Assembly (NCBI RefSeq): GCF_024343615.1
Contig: NZ_RJUB01000002.1
Coordinates: 86,205 to 150,204 of the forward strand
Source of the DNA: Ferruginibacter sp. HRS2-29
GTDB taxonomy: Bacteria; Bacteroidota; Bacteroidia; Chitinophagales; Chitinophagaceae
Length of the DNA: 64,000 bases
Direction: 5' to 3'
The number at the start of each line of letters is the position of its first letter. Position 1 is the first letter of the stretch. Below are positions 33,768 to 41,854 of the stretch, one piece after another. A program made the translations under genes and the position numbers. The notes beneath the pieces are model-generated. The model saw only the letters and a program-made list of their open reading frames with translations. It did no database searches and was not told where the DNA came from.

Positions 33768-33800
33768 TAACCGCATTTACACGAATGTAAAACTTTGCAT

Positions 33801-34469
33801 ATGAAAATTATCCTCACCATTTCTGTTGTTACATTTATGATCGCAACACTTGCTATGACCCATGCAAAAAAGAATAAAGTGATTTTCTTTGGTGATTCCA
33901 TCACACAGATGGGGATTGACAAAGGAGGTTATATCGATCGCCTGAAAAACGACCTGCAGAAAAAAGGGTTGCAGGATAAATTCGAGCTGCTGGGCGCGGG
34001 CATTGGCGGCAACAAGATATATGACCTTTATCTCCGTATGCCCGAAGATGTGCTGGATAAAAAGCCAAACACAGTAGTGATCTGGGAAGGTGTGAATGAT
34101 GTATGGCATAAATCCTGGGGCACAGGAACCGATCTTGATAAGTACGAAAAATTTTATGTTGCAATCATAAAAAAATTACAGGCGCAAAAGATCCAGGTGA
34201 TCGTTACAACCCCGGCCGTTATTGGTGAAAAGCATGATGGCACCAATACACAGGATAAAGACCTGGATGCTTACAGCGATGTAATAAGAAAATTATCAAA
34301 AGAATATAATTGCAAGCTGGTAGACCTCCGCAGGATCTTTATGCAATATGAAAAAGAACACAATCCCGAAAATAAAGAATCGGGAATATTGACTACCGAT
34401 AAGGTCCACCTGAACGAAGTGGGCAATCAACTCGTTGCGGATGAAATGCTGAGCGCTTTGATCAATTAA
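33801..34469 (+). CDS. GDSL/SGNH family lipase or acetylesterase, exported
   Basis: A 222-residue protein from ATG 33801 (MKIILTISVV), signal peptide ending near THAK. SGNH blocks: FFGDSIT (catalytic Ser), GAGIGGNKI (Gly), WEGVNDVW (Asn) and TTDKVHLNEVG (Asp and His). Likely deacetylates or de-esterifies plant polysaccharide and probably works with the adjacent GH5. The stop TAA is inside an AATTAAG repeat unit. Confidence 0.92.
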   Translation: MKIILTISVVTFMIATLAMTHAKKNKVIFFGDSITQMGIDKGGYIDRLKNDLQKKGLQDKFELLGAGIGGNKIYDLYLRMPEDVLDKKPNTVVIWEGVNDVWHKSWGTGTDLDKYEKFYVAIIKKLQAQKIQVIVTTPAVIGEKHDGTNTQDKDLDAYSDVIRKLSKEYNCKLVDLRRIFMQYEKEHNPENKESGILTTDKVHLNEVGNQLVADEMLSALIN

Positions 34470-34701
34470 GAATTAAAAATTAAGAATGACACTTCGCATA
34501 GGAAGAACTTCCTTTCTCTGCACAAACCCTCCTATTTTCACTATTGACCATTCTCTATTGACTATTGTTGCCAAATTGTTAACGCCCACCCCGTTTTTTT
34601 CCTTGGGCATAGGTTTTCCCGTTCGCTGAAACCCTTTACTGTAAAGGGTTTCAGAAATTATACACAAGTTTTGCCATAATAAATCCTTTTAAAACTTGTG
34701 T
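34467..34701. repeat. Gap with heptad arrays and two inverted repeats
   Basis: AATTAAG units (34467-34489); a TTTTCACTATTGACC-type heptad array (34537-34566); a 14-bp perfect inverted repeat CTGAAACCCTTTAC-T-GTAAAGGGTTTCAG (34626-34654); and ACACAAGTTTT (34662-34672) with AAAACTTGTGT (34691-34701), spacer 18. No gene seen here. Confidence 0.65.
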
Positions 34702-34731
34702 TGCAAGCCGAAAAAAGGCGACGTACTTTTG
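34701..34731 (+). promoter_or_regulatory. Promoter of the small secreted protein gene
   Basis: TTG (34701-34703), 20-bp spacer, TACTTTTG (34724-34731), an exact TAnnTTTG. Transcript start near 34737 gives a long leader of about 150 nt. Confidence 0.65.
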
Positions 34732-34884
34732 TTCTATCAAAGTAATTGAAGCTGTTCTTAGTAAAAAATTTACTACAGCATATCACTTCTACTTCTCTTC
34801 TTTTGCCTACCATCTGAGTATTTCATTCGATCGCCTCCGTTAGAAATGATAGACATATTATTAACCATGAAAATTAAAATTATT

Positions 34885-35298
34885 ATGAAAGCAACTTATT
34901 TTAAAGCAGCACGTTTTATCGCCATCGTTTTTGCAGCGGTAGCATTAGTATCAAACCCGGTATCAGCAGGCACTCCAGGCGAAGACACCGTAGAAAAACC
35001 ATTGGTAGTTACTTACCTCGGCACGGTGAATGCACAGCCACTTTTCCAGGTAGACCTTAACAACGCTTCAGCAGACGACCTTACCCTGGTATTGGAAAAC
35101 GAAGCAGGAGATGTATTGTACACACAGAAGATCAAAGAAACCAGCTTCACCAAAAAAATACAGCTGGATACCAACGAAACAGAGATCAACCTGAACCTCT
35201 ACGTTTATTCTGCAAAGAATAAAACAAAACAAGTCTACCAGATCAATAAGATCACAAGGGTAGTAGACGATGTGGTGGTGAACCAACGTAAGAACTAA
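34885..35298 (+). CDS. Small exported protein, unknown function
   Basis: A 137-residue protein from ATG 34885 (MKATYFKAARF), signal peptide ending near VSAG. The mature part is a small predicted beta-sandwich (LVVTYLGTVNAQPLFQVDLNN, LTLVLENEAGDVLYTQKI, EINLNLYVYSAKNKTKQVYQI) with no cysteine and no catalytic motif. Two other in-frame ATGs lie 18 and 39 bp upstream. With a consensus promoter, long leader and very strong terminator it is probably abundant. I do not recognise a named family. Confidence 0.8.
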   Translation: MKATYFKAARFIAIVFAAVALVSNPVSAGTPGEDTVEKPLVVTYLGTVNAQPLFQVDLNNASADDLTLVLENEAGDVLYTQKIKETSFTKKIQLDTNETEINLNLYVYSAKNKTKQVYQINKITRVVDDVVVNQRKN

Positions 35299-35317
35299 TA
35301 AAGCATTTGACATAAAA

Positions 35318-35361
35318 ACTAAATCGCCCTTTCAAGTCTTGAAAGGGCGATTTAGTTTTTT
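35318..35361 (+). terminator. Strong intrinsic terminator
   Basis: Perfect 19-bp arms, ACTAAATCGCCCTTTCAAG (35318-35336) and its complement (35338-35356), one-base centre, followed by TTTTTC. Confidence 0.92.
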
Positions 35362-35364
35362 CAA

Positions 35365-35475
35365 ATTACGAATTACGAATTACGAATTATTTTCTTAATA
35401 ACTTTGGCAGAGAAATAATATTCATCCTCCGGACAAACTGCATATTTTCACTATTGACTATTCACCATTCACTGC
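35365..35475. repeat. AATTACG heptads and AATRGTS array after dnaN
   Basis: Three AATTACG units at about 35366-35388, then CCGGACAAACTGCATATTTT followed by CACTATT, GACTATT, CACCATT, CACTGCC ending on the dnaN stop. The CAAACTGCATATTTT flank recurs, inverted, at 41737-41760. Confidence 0.7.
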
Positions 35476-36591
35476 CTAGTTGTTCAACATCAACGGCATC
35501 ACCAGCATCAGCAGTTCTTCGTTTTCTTCCTGCTCGCTTGGTTTGATGATGCCTGCTTTTGTAGGCGTACTCAACTCTACAATGATCTCTTCGGTGCTGG
35601 CGCCATTGAGCATTTCGATCAGGAATTTTGCGTTGAATGCAATCTGCAGATCTTCGCCATCGTACTGGCAAGCCATGCGCTCGTTACCTTCAAAACTGAA
35701 GTCAACATCCTGGGAGGCAAGCTGGAGCTCGCTTCCGCTGATGCTCAAAGCCACCTGGTTGGTACTTTTATTACTGAACACGCTTACACGGCGCAAAGCG
35801 CTCTGGAAGTCGCTGCGGTTAACAGTCATCTTGTACGGGTTGTCAACCGGGATCACCACTTTATAATCCGGGAAACGGGCATCGATCAGCCGGCACACCA
35901 GTTCGGTTCCGCCATGCTTTACAAAAAGATGGTTGCTGTTGTAAGAAATATTCAGTTCATCTTCATTATCCGGCAAAGCGCTTTTCAAAAGGTTCAGCGG
36001 TTTTTTAGGAACGATGAAAGAATCTTTTTGCGGGCAAGCCACATCCGTGCGGGTAAATTTTACCAGCCTGTGAGCATCGGTAGCCACGAAGCTGATGCCT
36101 TTTTTATCAAGTTCAAAAAACACCCCTGTCATAGCCGGACGAAGATCGTCGTTGCTTACGGCAAAGATCGCTTTGTTGATAGCGGTTACCAATGCAGAAG
36201 AAGTCATGGTAAAGTTATTGGCATCGTCAGCGGCAGGTTCTTTCGGAAAGTTATCCGGGTTTTCGCCCATCACTTTATATTTACCATTATCGCTGGTGAT
36301 CTCTACTCCAAAGTTTTTATCGATGTTGAAAGTCAGCGGTTGCTCCGCGATATTTTTCAGGGAATCCAGGAGGATCTTTGCAGGGATACAAACTTTCCCG
36401 CTGTCTTTGGCTTCAATATCCAGGTGAACTTTCATCACGGTTTCGAGATCGGTAGCCACTACGGTCAGCTTGTTTTTCTCTATCTCAAAAAGAAAATCTT
36501 CCAGTATCGGCAAAACGGTATTGGCATTGATCACCCCACTAATTTGTTGCAGTTGTTTCAGCAAAGCCGAAGACGAAACGATAAACTTCAT
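35476..36591 (-). CDS. dnaN: DNA polymerase III sliding clamp (beta subunit)
   Basis: A 371-residue protein of normal length with three clamp domains. Motifs: MKFIVSSSALLKQLQQISGVI at the N-terminus, FAVSNDDLRPAMTGVFFE near residue 140, SFVATDAHRLVKF near 165, and the C-terminal LLMLVMPLMLNN, where the P-x-x-x-N end forms part of the peptide-binding pocket. It encircles DNA and holds polymerase III. The gene stands alone, away from dnaA, as is usual in this phylum. Confidence 0.97.
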   Translation of the reverse strand: MKFIVSSSALLKQLQQISGVINANTVLPILEDFLFEIEKNKLTVVATDLETVMKVHLDIEAKDSGKVCIPAKILLDSLKNIAEQPLTFNIDKNFGVEITSDNGKYKVMGENPDNFPKEPAADDANNFTMTSSALVTAINKAIFAVSNDDLRPAMTGVFFELDKKGISFVATDAHRLVKFTRTDVACPQKDSFIVPKKPLNLLKSALPDNEDELNISYNSNHLFVKHGGTELVCRLIDARFPDYKVVIPVDNPYKMTVNRSDFQSALRRVSVFSNKSTNQVALSISGSELQLASQDVDFSFEGNERMACQYDGEDLQIAFNAKFLIEMLNGASTEEIIVELSTPTKAGIIKPSEQEENEELLMLVMPLMLNN

Positions 36592-36648
36592 ATAAGTTGT
36601 TTGTTAAAGTAAAAGCTTTTAAGTACGGCAAGATAAAGTTTTTTAAGT

Positions 36649-36855
36649 GAATGGTGAATAGTCAATAGTGAAATCTTCGCGGCTTTTTGCTCATAATGCA
36701 TGTATTTCTATTTCGAAATCTCTTTTTTCCTTCCCCACGCCTGCAACGGCCCTGCATTTTAAACTAATTTTGCCTTTTACTGTGCGGTAGGGTAAACCTG
36801 CAAAGAATTCTTACTGTCTGCATATTTTGACTATTGACTATTCACTATTGACCAC
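36649..36855. repeat. AATRGTS inverted-repeat element between dnaN and recX
   Basis: GTGAATGGTGAATAGTC-AATAGTGAAATCTTCGCGG at the dnaN side; CTGCATATTTTGACTATT, GACTATT, CACTATT, GACCAC at the recX side, ending on the recX ATG. Here it is between divergent genes, so it must contain or tolerate promoters. Confidence 0.7.
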
Positions 36856-37323
36856 ATGCGCCCACTCAACATAGGAACCGAAAAAGCTTTCCAAAAGATC
36901 AAACATTACTGTGCCTACCAGGAGCGCAGCCATTACGAAGTGAAAGAAAAACTGTACAGTTTTGGTTTGTATAAAAATGAAGTGGAAGAATTGCTTTCCA
37001 GCCTGATAGAAGAAAATTACCTGAATGAAGAGCGTTTTGCCATTGCTTTTGCCGGTGGCAAATTCAGGATGAAGCAATGGGGCAAAGTGAAGATCAATTA
37101 TGAGCTCAAACAAAAAGGGGTAAGCCCATATAATATCAAAAAGGCGCTTCAATCGATAGGAGAGGAAGATTATGAAAAGGCCTTCCGGAAGCTTGCAGGC
37201 GCAAAACTGGAGACGCTCCGCTCCGAGAAGAATATTTTCATTAAGAAGAAAAAAGTGCAGCAATATTTACTACAAAAGGGATTTGAAACGGGGATGATCA
37301 GTGGATTTCTAAATGGGGTATAA
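36856..37323 (+). CDS. recX: RecX regulatory protein
   Basis: A 155-residue all-helical protein of the RecX family that modulates RecA filaments. Three helical repeats: AFQKIKHYCAYQERSHYEVKEKLYSFG (given in part), LNEERFAIAFAGGKFRMKQWGKVKINYELKQKGV and the last KKVQQYLLQKGFETGMI. recA is not in the window. It starts directly after a heptad repeat. Confidence 0.92.
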   Translation: MRPLNIGTEKAFQKIKHYCAYQERSHYEVKEKLYSFGLYKNEVEELLSSLIEENYLNEERFAIAFAGGKFRMKQWGKVKINYELKQKGVSPYNIKKALQSIGEEDYEKAFRKLAGAKLETLRSEKNIFIKKKKVQQYLLQKGFETGMISGFLNGV

Positions 37324-37340
37324 TCGTCTGGCACCAGACA

Positions 37341-37367
37341 CTCCGGGGTTGTAAGAAAACCCCGGAG
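37341..37367. repeat. CTCCGGGGTT hairpin
   Basis: CTCCGGGGTT (37341-37350), loop GTAAGAA, AACCCCGGAG (37358-37367). It overlaps the -33 region of the next promoter and matches the hairpins at 38596 and 44670. Confidence 0.75.
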
Positions 37368-37371
37368 GTCT

Positions 37372-37379
37372 TACCTTTG
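37372..37379 (+). promoter_or_regulatory. -7 box of the fRMsr gene
   Basis: TACCTTTG, the commonest form of TAnnTTTG, only 4 bp before ATG 37384, so the mRNA should be leaderless or almost so. Confidence 0.55.
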
Positions 37380-37383
37380 CACG

Positions 37384-37863
37384 ATGGCAGAAGACTTACA
37401 AATAAGCAAAGGCACAAAAGAAGAGCAATACAGGGATTTGATTCCGCAGGTAAAAGGCCTCTTGGAAGGCGAAGAAGACCTGGTGGCCAACCTGGCCAAC
37501 GTTGCCGGGGCATTGAAAGAACAGTTTGGCTGGTTCTGGATAGGCTTTTACCTGGTGAAAAAAGAAGAGCTGGTGCTCGGTCCTTTCCAGGGGCCGGTGG
37601 CCTGTACCCGTATCAAAAAAGGCCGCGGCGTATGTGGTACCAGCTGGGCAGAAGCCCGTACCCTGATCGTACCGGATGTGGAGAAATTTCCGGGGCATAT
37701 TGCGTGCAGCAGCCTTTCAAGATCGGAAATTGTAGTGCCGCTTTTCAACTCCCGCAAAGAAGTAGTGGGTGTACTGGATGCCGATAGCGAATTATTGGAT
37801 CATTACGATGAAACGGATAAGCAATTTTTGGAAGAGATCTGCAGCCTCATCAACTTCGAATAA
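37384..37863 (+). CDS. msrC: Free methionine-(R)-sulfoxide reductase (GAF domain)
   Basis: A 159-residue single GAF domain protein. Cys74, Cys84 and Cys108 have the same spacing (10 and 24 residues) as the catalytic and resolving cysteines of E. coli fRMsr. Signature parts: GWFWIGFYLV, LGPFQGPVACTRI, GRGVCGTSW, HIACSSLSRSEIVVPLF and GVLDADSE. It reduces free Met-R-sulfoxide, so it is part of oxidative damage repair. Confidence 0.93.
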   Translation: MAEDLQISKGTKEEQYRDLIPQVKGLLEGEEDLVANLANVAGALKEQFGWFWIGFYLVKKEELVLGPFQGPVACTRIKKGRGVCGTSWAEARTLIVPDVEKFPGHIACSSLSRSEIVVPLFNSRKEVVGVLDADSELLDHYDETDKQFLEEICSLINFE

Positions 37864-37865
37864 TA

Positions 37866-37960
37866 CAGACACCACGGACGACGGACCACCGTCTATCTTA
37901 GTGAAAGGGGCCAAAACGAATGAAGGCCTGTTGTCTGCGGTCCGTGGCCTGTGGCCTGTC
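37866..37960. repeat. GTCC/GACGG repeat with inverted halves
   Basis: CCACGGACGACGGACCACC (37873-37891) on the left and GCGGTCCGTGGCCTGTGGCC (37939-37958) on the right share inverted GGTCCGTGG. The same text as the GTCCGTCGTCGG arrays near 13118-13908. Confidence 0.55.
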
Positions 37961-37961
37961 G

Positions 37962-38570
37962 TCAGTTCTTCGGCTCATTATCTTTCCAGTTCCACAAATA
38001 CCTGCAGGCATACGTACGGTATGGGCGCCATTTTTCAGCTATTTTAATCATTTGTTGCCGCATCGCTTTTTTATCTTCCGTATCTATTTTATACAACCTC
38101 GCCATTGCCTGCTGGATGCCGAGATCGTCTACCGCGAATACATCTTCACGGCCCAGAGAGAACATCAGGATCATCTCCACAGTCCAGCGGCCAATCCCTT
38201 TTATCTGGGTGAGAAATTCTATCAGCTCTTCATTTTCCATCTTGTGCAGCTTCGCATCCGAAACCTTATTTTCAATGAAAAACGTGCAGACATTCTGTAT
38301 GTACCGCACTTTGGCATTGGAGAGCCCGATGCCGCGTAAATCATCAAACGGAACCGCCAGGATATCCTGTGCCGGGGGTGTTTTCCTGTTAAAGAGCGCC
38401 AGGAACCGGGCATAGATCACCGCGGCCACTTTGGTACTCAGCTGCTGGCTCATGATGGAAGAGCATAACCGCAGGTGGATCGCATTTCTTTTTTCCAGGA
38501 TGTATTCCTCCTGCTGGTCGATTACTTTTTTAAATTTTTTATCTTTGCTGAGGTGTAGACGATGGCTCAT
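37962..38570 (-). CDS. DNA-3-methyladenine glycosylase (AlkA-type HhH-GPD)
   Basis: A 202-residue HhH-GPD protein. The helix-hairpin-helix is LTQIKGIGRWTVEMILMF (near residue 130) and the catalytic Asp is in FAVDDLGIQQAM (near 152). LCSSIMSQQLSTKVA and RGIGLSNAKVRYI are the other family motifs. It excises alkylated bases. With the alkyltransferase-like gene it gives two alkylation-damage genes in the window. The HhH-GPD proteins without the iron-sulfur cysteines are of the AlkA group, as here. Confidence 0.92.
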   Translation of the reverse strand: MSHRLHLSKDKKFKKVIDQQEEYILEKRNAIHLRLCSSIMSQQLSTKVAAVIYARFLALFNRKTPPAQDILAVPFDDLRGIGLSNAKVRYIQNVCTFFIENKVSDAKLHKMENEELIEFLTQIKGIGRWTVEMILMFSLGREDVFAVDDLGIQQAMARLYKIDTEDKKAMRQQMIKIAEKWRPYRTYACRYLWNWKDNEPKN

Positions 38571-38595
38571 ATTTTTTTAATTACGCGAATTTTTA

Positions 38596-38628
38596 AAACC
38601 CCGGAGGTTTTCAAAACCTCCGGGGTTT
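38596..38628. repeat. AAACCCCGGAGGTTTT hairpin
   Basis: 16-bp perfect arms (38596-38611, 38613-38628) around a single C, between divergent genes. Also nearby are GCAATTCGC / AATTCGTGC nonamer units at 38640-38670. Confidence 0.8.
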
Positions 38629-38677
38629 GGACAATCTGCAAATTCGTGCAATTCGCTTAATTCGTGCAATAAAGAAG

Positions 38678-38685
38678 TAATTTTG
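38678..38685 (+). promoter_or_regulatory. -7 box of the radical SAM gene
   Basis: TAATTTTG matches TAnnTTTG exactly, 17 bp before the TTG start. The -33 region is CTTAATTCG, a poor match. Confidence 0.5.
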
Positions 38686-38702
38686 CACTTTAAATCTTTC
38701 AT

Positions 38703-40901
38703 TTGAGCGCAACCGTCTTCCTTATCACCCCACCATTCACCCAGCTGAATACCCCTTACCCCGGCACGGCCTACCTGAAGGGGTTCCTCAATACCAGGGG
38801 CATTTCATCTTACCAGGCCGATTTTGGTATCGAAGTCACGCTGGCGCTTTTTAGTAAAGAAGGGCTCACCACCTTGTTTTCCCGCATAGCGGAAACCGGA
38901 AAGGAATTGTCGGCCAATGCTCAGCGGATGCTGGCTTTGAAAGATGATTACATCGAAACGATTGATGCGGCCATCCTTTTTTTACAGGGAAAAAATGCTA
39001 CCCTTGCCGACAGGATCTGCAAACGCGACCTCTTGCCCGAAGCCAGCCGCTTTGCGCAGCTCGACGACCTGCAATGGGCTTTCGGCAGCATGGGTACGCA
39101 GGATAAGGCCAAACATATTGCCACCATGTACCTCGAAGACCTTTCGGATATCATTGCCGAATGTGTGGACGAACACTTTGGCTTTAGCCGCTACGCGGAA
39201 AGGCTGGGAAGATCGGCCAACAGCTTCGACGAATTGTACGAAAGCCTTCAGCAGCCTTACACTTATATAGACACCATCCTCATCAATCTTTTAGAAAAAA
39301 GGATCAATCAAATACAGCCTCAAATGGTGGCGCTTTCGGTTCCTTTTCCCGGAAACCTGTATACTTCGTTGCGATGCGCACAATACATCCGGAAAAACTA
39401 TCCGCATATCAAAGTGGCCATGGGGGGCGGTTTTGCCAATACCGAGTTACGGTCGCTGTCGGACGAAAGGGTATTTGAGTTTTACGATTTCGTCACCCTG
39501 GATGATGGCGAAGCACCCATTGAAAACCTGGTAAAATATGTACAGGGAAACCTTGAAGCGACAGCGTTGAAACGTACATTTTTGATGCTGGACGGCAAAC
39601 TGGAGTACATCAATAATAAATCCTGCAAAGATTACCGCCAGGGCGAAGTGGGTACCCCGGACTACAGCGATTTTTTTCTCGACAGTTATATTTCGGCGAT
39701 AGAAGTTGCCAACCCGATGCACAAAATGTGGAGCGATGGCCGCTGGAACAAACTCACGATGGCGCATGGATGTTACTGGGGCAAATGTACCTTTTGCGAT
39801 ATCTCGCTCGATTATATAAGATTGTATGAGCCGATAGCCGCCGAATTGCTGTGCAACCGCATGGAAGAAATGATTGCCCAGACCGGGCAAACAGGTTTCC
39901 ACTTTGTGGATGAAGCGGCACCACCGGCGCTGATGCGGGCTTTGGCTATAGAGATCATCAAACGAAAACTCACCGTAAGCTGGTGGACGAACATCCGGTT
40001 TGAAAAAAGCTTCACCCGCGACCTGTGCCTGCTGCTGAAAGCTTCGGGATGCATCGCGGTATCTGGTGGGCTGGAAGTGGCGGGCGACCGGCTGCTGCAG
40101 CTGATTCAAAAAGGCATCACGGTGGCTCAGGTGGCAAAAGTAAACCAGCATTTCAGCGAAGCGGGCATCATGGTACACGCCTACCTCATGTATGGGTTCC
40201 CCACGCAAACGGCGCAGGAAACGATCGACAGCCTGGAAATGATCCGGCAGATGTTTCAGCAGGGCGTACTTCAATCGGCTTTCTGGCACCAGTTTGCCAT
40301 GACGGCCCATAGTCCCGTTGGCCTCAATCCTGAAAAATACAGCGTGGTAAAAGAAACGGAAGCCATTGGCACATTTGCCAACAATGATATCGTACACAAT
40401 GACCCTACCGGTGCCGATCATGACAGTTTCAGTTTTGGCCTCAAAAAATCGTTGCTGAATTATATGCATAATATCGGCCTGGAAGAAAACCTGCAGAAAT
40501 GGTTTGAGTTCAAGATCCCCAAAACGAAAGTACCCCCGGATTATATAGCCAATATATTGAACCAGGACGACGAGTTAAGCTTTAAACCTACGGCAAAAAT
40601 TGTATGGCTGGGCAAGCAGCCGAAAGTGGATTATTTTACGCAAAGTAAAAAGGGCAATTCACGCGAAATGGCGACGCTTAATTTTGAGACAAAAAAAGAA
40701 ACCCTGCAGTTTCAGATGCTGAGATCGCAGGCGGACTGGCTCACACAAAAACTAACTGATATTAGTATTTATAACGAGAAGGCGCTGACTTTACAGGATT
40801 TAAAAAATGACTACGAATCACGGGAAATGGAAGATTTTGAGCTCTTTTGGGACAATAAACCCATGAATATGCTGTATAAAGCAGGATTATTGAAATTATA
40901 A
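38703..40901 (+). CDS. Cobalamin-binding-type radical SAM protein with CX4CX2C motif
   Basis: A 732-residue protein. Start is TTG 38703: an in-frame stop lies 9 bp upstream and the first residues (SATVFLITPPFTQLNTPYPGTAYLKGFL, given in part) are already the B12-binding domain beginning, so no ATG start fits. A B12-type Rossmann part is seen at about residues 205-275 (QMVALSVPFPGNLYTSLRCAQYI, KVAMGGGFANTEL). The cluster motif is HGCYWGKCTFCD: Cys357, Cys362, Cys365, that is CX4CX2C, not the usual CX3CX2C. Then FVDEAAPP, WWTNIRFE and SGGLEVAGDRLL in the TIM barrel. The substrate is unknown; no precursor peptide or biosynthetic partner is adjacent. Confidence 0.88.
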   Translation: MSATVFLITPPFTQLNTPYPGTAYLKGFLNTRGISSYQADFGIEVTLALFSKEGLTTLFSRIAETGKELSANAQRMLALKDDYIETIDAAILFLQGKNATLADRICKRDLLPEASRFAQLDDLQWAFGSMGTQDKAKHIATMYLEDLSDIIAECVDEHFGFSRYAERLGRSANSFDELYESLQQPYTYIDTILINLLEKRINQIQPQMVALSVPFPGNLYTSLRCAQYIRKNYPHIKVAMGGGFANTELRSLSDERVFEFYDFVTLDDGEAPIENLVKYVQGNLEATALKRTFLMLDGKLEYINNKSCKDYRQGEVGTPDYSDFFLDSYISAIEVANPMHKMWSDGRWNKLTMAHGCYWGKCTFCDISLDYIRLYEPIAAELLCNRMEEMIAQTGQTGFHFVDEAAPPALMRALAIEIIKRKLTVSWWTNIRFEKSFTRDLCLLLKASGCIAVSGGLEVAGDRLLQLIQKGITVAQVAKVNQHFSEAGIMVHAYLMYGFPTQTAQETIDSLEMIRQMFQQGVLQSAFWHQFAMTAHSPVGLNPEKYSVVKETEAIGTFANNDIVHNDPTGADHDSFSFGLKKSLLNYMHNIGLEENLQKWFEFKIPKTKVPPDYIANILNQDDELSFKPTAKIVWLGKQPKVDYFTQSKKGNSREMATLNFETKKETLQFQMLRSQADWLTQKLTDISIYNEKALTLQDLKNDYESREMEDFELFWDNKPMNMLYKAGLLKL

Positions 40902-41283
40902 GAGATTTTTAATTTTTATTACAGGATTTGCCCGGTAGTGTAAATCTGTTGAGATTTGAAAATTTTGCCAGGAAGGGTAAATAAGCGAAAAAATGATTTT
41001 GCAAAATAGAGAGACCCTGTCCACTTTTTTCAAAAAAATTTTTTTGAAAAAAGTGGACAGTTTTTTTCGAAACTTTAATTCGAAAGTTTCCCATATTTCT
41101 TTAAATCTGATTTCAGCGAGTGCCCTGTCTATTGGAAGGAACCATTCGTCTTATAACAAAAGTGAAAACGTGTAAGAGAAAACTGCCGGAGTTCGCGACT
41201 AAATTGAAGATAAGCCATAAATATTTTTCCCGAAAAAGTTTTACGGAATGCCCGGTGTTCTATTTTTTCTTATTCATTGTTTT
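40902..41283. other. Gap holding a perfect 44-bp palindrome and a second hairpin
   Basis: No gene. Apart from the palindrome listed next, GAAACTTT-AATTCG-AAAGTTTC at about 41070-41091 forms a second hairpin. The rest is AT-rich with no recognised site. Confidence 0.5.
41017..41067 (+). terminator. Perfect 22-bp-arm palindrome with T-tract
   Basis: CTGTCCACTTTTTTC plus seven A (41017-41038) meets its exact complement (41039-41060) with no spacer, followed by TTTTTTT. Probably the terminator of the radical SAM gene, 116 bp past its stop. Confidence 0.8.
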
Positions 41284-41709
41284 TTATGAAATAGCGGAAG
41301 CTCCTACATGCCCAATGCCGGTAAATATAGCGGCCCTTGCCAATACCCCCAGGCAGCACCAGATGATCATTTTATGAAGTGGCGCATTAAAACCAACACC
41401 TACCGCAATACTGATTGGTGCCCCTACGGTAAAAGTGCCCAGCAAACCCAGCCCGATGATGCCATATTTCTCCCAGATCTTATAGACCATCCCGGTCTTG
41501 GGCTTTTCCTTTTTTGGCTTGCGGTATTTTGATAAAAAGGCTTCGATCTTATCGCCGAGGAATACAGCAATAAACACTCCCGCCAATCCGCCCGCAAGGC
41601 TGGCAAAAAATATTACCCAGGGATTCAACCCCATTGCGAAGCCAGCAGGAATGGCGGCGTAAATTTCAAATGTGGCAAGGCCGGCTACAGTGAGGATCTT
41701 TAAAAGCAT
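41284..41709 (-). CDS. Small multidrug export-type membrane protein
   Basis: A 141-residue protein from ATG 41709 (MLLKILTVAGLATFE). The longer upstream frame is read through a repeat array and is rejected. Family motifs of the small multidrug export proteins (PF06695): FEIYAAIPAGFAMGLNP, LAGVFIAVFLGDKIEAFLSKY and GLGLLGTFTVGAPISIAVGV. Four or five hydrophobic segments. Substrate unknown; efflux role is inferred from the family name only. Confidence 0.87.
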   Translation of the reverse strand: MLLKILTVAGLATFEIYAAIPAGFAMGLNPWVIFFASLAGGLAGVFIAVFLGDKIEAFLSKYRKPKKEKPKTGMVYKIWEKYGIIGLGLLGTFTVGAPISIAVGVGFNAPLHKMIIWCCLGVLARAAIFTGIGHVGASAIS

Positions 41710-41854
41710 GTCAATAGTGAATAGTGAATGGTCAATAGTGAAAATATGCAGTTTGTTCGGAGTATGAAAATTATTTCTCTGTAAGGTCATTATTTGGCTC
41801 CAATGACCAATAAAACAGGCATTCGTAATTCTTAATTTTTAATTCGTAATTGAA
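41710..41854. repeat. AATRGTS array and AATTAMG heptads
   Basis: AATAGTG, AATAGTG, AATGGTC, AATAGTG (41713-41741) begin right at the start codon of the export gene; GAAAATATGCAGTTTG follows. At 41821-41850 the heptads CGTAATT, CTTAATT, TTTAATT, CGTAATT run up to the purF stop. Confidence 0.7.

Noticed and set aside
41710..41790. Longer N-terminus of the small export protein
   Set aside because: The extra 27 residues are read from a heptad repeat array and starts with no family match; ATG 41709 gives the normal N-terminus.
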